A stretch of DNA of 14,705 nt, taken from NCBI GenBank assembly GCA_002414205.1, contig DHYQ01000036.1, positions 6,841 to 21,545 on the forward strand, read 5' to 3'. Below the pieces are notes generated by a model. The model saw only the letters and a list, made by a program, of their open reading frames with translations. It had not been told where the DNA came from and did no database searches. This stretch comes from Gallionellaceae bacterium UBA5126 (GTDB lineage Bacteria; Pseudomonadota; Gammaproteobacteria; Burkholderiales; Gallionellaceae). The position numbers and the translations under genes were made by a program. Positions 13,248 through 14,705 of the stretch are shown one piece after another. Every line of letters begins with the position of its first letter. The stretch's first letter is position 1.

Positions 13248-14705
13248 CTAAGCGATTTCCAGCCACGCCCCGCTGCCAAAAATCAGCCCGCTGCGCACGG
13301 ATTTGTGCGGATACAGGCTTTGCATGGCTTGGCGGTATTCCTGCAACTGGGACTGGTAGCGCGGGGCTTGTTCCGGGGTGCCGGATTTGTAATCCAGCAC
13401 CCAAACTTCGTCTGCAAATTCCACCAGCCGGTCGATACGACGTAATTCGCCTTGTGGGTTGACGTATTCCAGTTCGTTGTAGGCGGCCAGATGCTGGGCA
13501 GGGTCGAAGAAGCGTTGCAGGTGGGGCTGTTGCAGCAGTTGCGCCACTTGTTGTTGCAAGGCGGGCAGGGCGTCGGGCGGGATGCCGAGGTCACTCACCG
13601 GCTGGCCGTGGTGCTCCAGCAGGCTGTGCAGCCAAATCCCGTGTTGCTGCGCGGCGGACAGTGGCGCTTGCAATTGGCCGGTGGGCAGGGGGTGGGTCAG
13701 GCGTGGGTCAACGTCTGTTTGGGAAGGGGGAAGGGGGAAGGGAGAAGGGGGGGCGCTTGGGACGCTTACGAGCAGCGGGTTGACCGCATCCTCGACCATC
13801 GGGTGCGCGTCGCCGATGCGGCTGTGCCAACTTTGTTCCACGCGCTTGCCGTTGCCGCTAACAATCAGCGCTTGTTGGGCGCGGGTCATGGCGACGTACA
13901 ACAGGTTCAAATCCTCGCGGGCCGCCAGCGCCTGTTCTTCGTCAAAAAACGCGGCTCGTCCCGCGCCGCGCTGGGCGCTGCTGCTGTACAGGGAAAAATG
14001 ATCGGGGCGCTCGTCGTGACAATCCCAGTGCACCAGCGCGTTGTAGCCCCGGTCGGCGGGCGGGCGAATGTTGCAATCCAGCAGCCAGATAATCGGCGCT
14101 TCCAGCCCTTTGGATTCGTGCACGGTGTAAATCCGCACCGCGTCGCCGCCCTGCGCCACCCGGCCTTCATTCGGCGCATCGCCATCCTCGGCGCGGCGCA
14201 ATTCGGCCAGCGCCTGCAAGAAGCCGGACAGGCTGGGATAGCGCCCGGCGTCGATGTCCAGAGCGATTTCCAGAAACGCCTGCAAATTAGCCTGCACCCC
14301 GGCGCGCAAGGCCGCGCTGCTGCGGGCGTGGTAGCGCGCCAACGCATCGCCGTGGAAATAAATCCTATCCAGTAAATCGTGCACCGGCAGTTTTTCTGCC
14401 ACCGTCAGCCAGTCGGCCAGCAGCGCATGGGCGCGTTGCAAATTCGGCGTGGCGGAACCATCGGCCTGCAAGTTTTGCAGCCGCGCCCACCAAGTAGGCC
14501 CCTCCGCCGCCTGCACCGCCAGCAAATCCTCGTCCGTGCAGGCAAACAGCGGGCAGCGCAGGCTGTGCGCCAGCGCCAAATCAGCAAACGGCGTCATCAA
14601 AAAAGTCAGCACGGCCTGAATGTCCTGCGCCTCCAGCGTGTCCAGCAAGCCGCCACGGCGCGAGCTGAGGTAGGGAATGCGCAACGCCCGCAGCGCTTGC
14701 TCGTA
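13248..14705 (-). CDS. UvrD/AddA-type helicase with C-terminal RecB-like nuclease domain (5' end outside window)
   Basis: The visible 485 residues are the C-terminal part of a superfamily 1 helicase-nuclease of the AddA/RecB type used in double-strand-break processing. The frame is open to the window edge. Visible elements in order: the start of helicase domain 2 (YEQALRALRIPYLSSRRGGLL); helicase motif V-like TVHESKGLE (about 194-202); motif VI-like LLYVAMTRA (268-276); a proline-rich linker (about 319-328); and a PD-(D/E)XK nuclease domain with RID (Asp425), VLDYKSG (Asp438, Lys440) and a QLQEY motif (about 453-457). Such proteins usually work beside a second, AddB-like nuclease subunit, whose gene would be expected upstream, off the right edge. 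The linker is encoded across a GA-rich heptamer repeat. The exact subfamily cannot be fixed from the fragment. Confidence 0.9.
   Translation of the reverse strand, partial: YEQALRALRIPYLSSRRGGLLDTLEAQDIQAVLTFLMTPFADLALAHSLRCPLFACTDEDLLAVQAAEGPTWWARLQNLQADGSATPNLQRAHALLADWLTVAEKLPVHDLLDRIYFHGDALARYHARSSAALRAGVQANLQAFLEIALDIDAGRYPSLSGFLQALAELRRAEDGDAPNEGRVAQGGDAVRIYTVHESKGLEAPIIWLLDCNIRPPADRGYNALVHWDCHDERPDHFSLYSSSAQRGAGRAAFFDEEQALAAREDLNLLYVAMTRAQQALIVSGNGKRVEQSWHSRIGDAHPMVEDAVNPLLVSVPSAPPSPFPLPPSQTDVDPRLTHPLPTGQLQAPLSAAQQHGIWLHSLLEHHGQPVSDLGIPPDALPALQQQVAQLLQQPHLQRFFDPAQHLAAYNELEYVNPQGELRRIDRLVEFADEVWVLDYKSGTPEQAPRYQSQLQEYRQAMQSLYPHKSVRSGLIFGSGAWLEIA
13723..13750 (-). repeat. Four-unit GAAGGGR heptamer array inside the helicase-nuclease gene
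   Basis: Units on the + strand are GAAGGGG, GAAGGGG, GAAGGGA and GAAGGGG, followed by GGG. The gene reads the opposite strand, so the array encodes PPSPFPLPPS in the linker between helicase and nuclease domains. Confidence 0.8.

Noticed and set aside
13452..14375. 307-codon + strand open frame opposite the helicase-nuclease
   Set aside because: Antisense shadow; the - strand frame has helicase and nuclease motifs.

Overview
This window looks like part of a proteobacterial chromosome, most likely a betaproteobacterium. The evidence is a GC-rich sequence, a homodimeric-type pyruvate dehydrogenase E1, the nadD-rsfS-rlmH cluster, an E. coli-like FeSOD and TtcA, and an AddA/RecB-like helicase-nuclease. 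Bacteriohemerythrin and FeSOD would suit a microaerophilic or redox-gradient lifestyle. I cannot name the genus.

Left half (1-5781, all + strand, housekeeping). The 3' part of aceE is followed by aceF (single-lipoyl E2). Then come nadD and rsfS, which overlap by 7 nt, and rlmH, ttcA and ung. Gene spacing is tight from aceF to rsfS and from ttcA to ung. The spacers that do exist hold repetitive DNA: a 92-bp imperfect palindrome between aceE and aceF, a REP/BIME-type double hairpin directly against the rlmH start, and a GA-rich heptamer array between rlmH and ttcA.

Right half (5831-14705, all - strand). Reading in the direction of transcription from the right edge, it holds the C-terminal part of a UvrD/AddA-type helicase-nuclease, a bacteriohemerythrin, a secreted caspase-like protein, an FeSOD (sodB), a large secreted caspase-like protein with a C-terminal FGE-sulfatase/SUMF1-type domain, dgkA, a glycine-zipper lipoprotein and a secreted metacaspase-like protein. 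Three caspase-fold (C14) proteins with export signals thus sit within about 6.5 kb, interleaved with oxidative-stress and envelope genes. Two of them are clear paralogues with His and Cys at the same residue numbers. The third belongs to a different, metacaspase-like branch.

The observations I find most interesting are these. (1) The cluster of three exported caspase-like proteins. (2) The C-terminus of the caspase-FGE protein, which lacks the FGE catalytic cysteines and resembles the variable region of a diversity-generating retroelement target; no reverse transcriptase lies in this window. (3) A 7-bp tandem repeat, consensus GAAGGGR, present as four-unit arrays at three places, two of them inside the coding regions of aceE and the helicase. 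I see no rRNA, tRNA, CRISPR array or intact insertion sequence.
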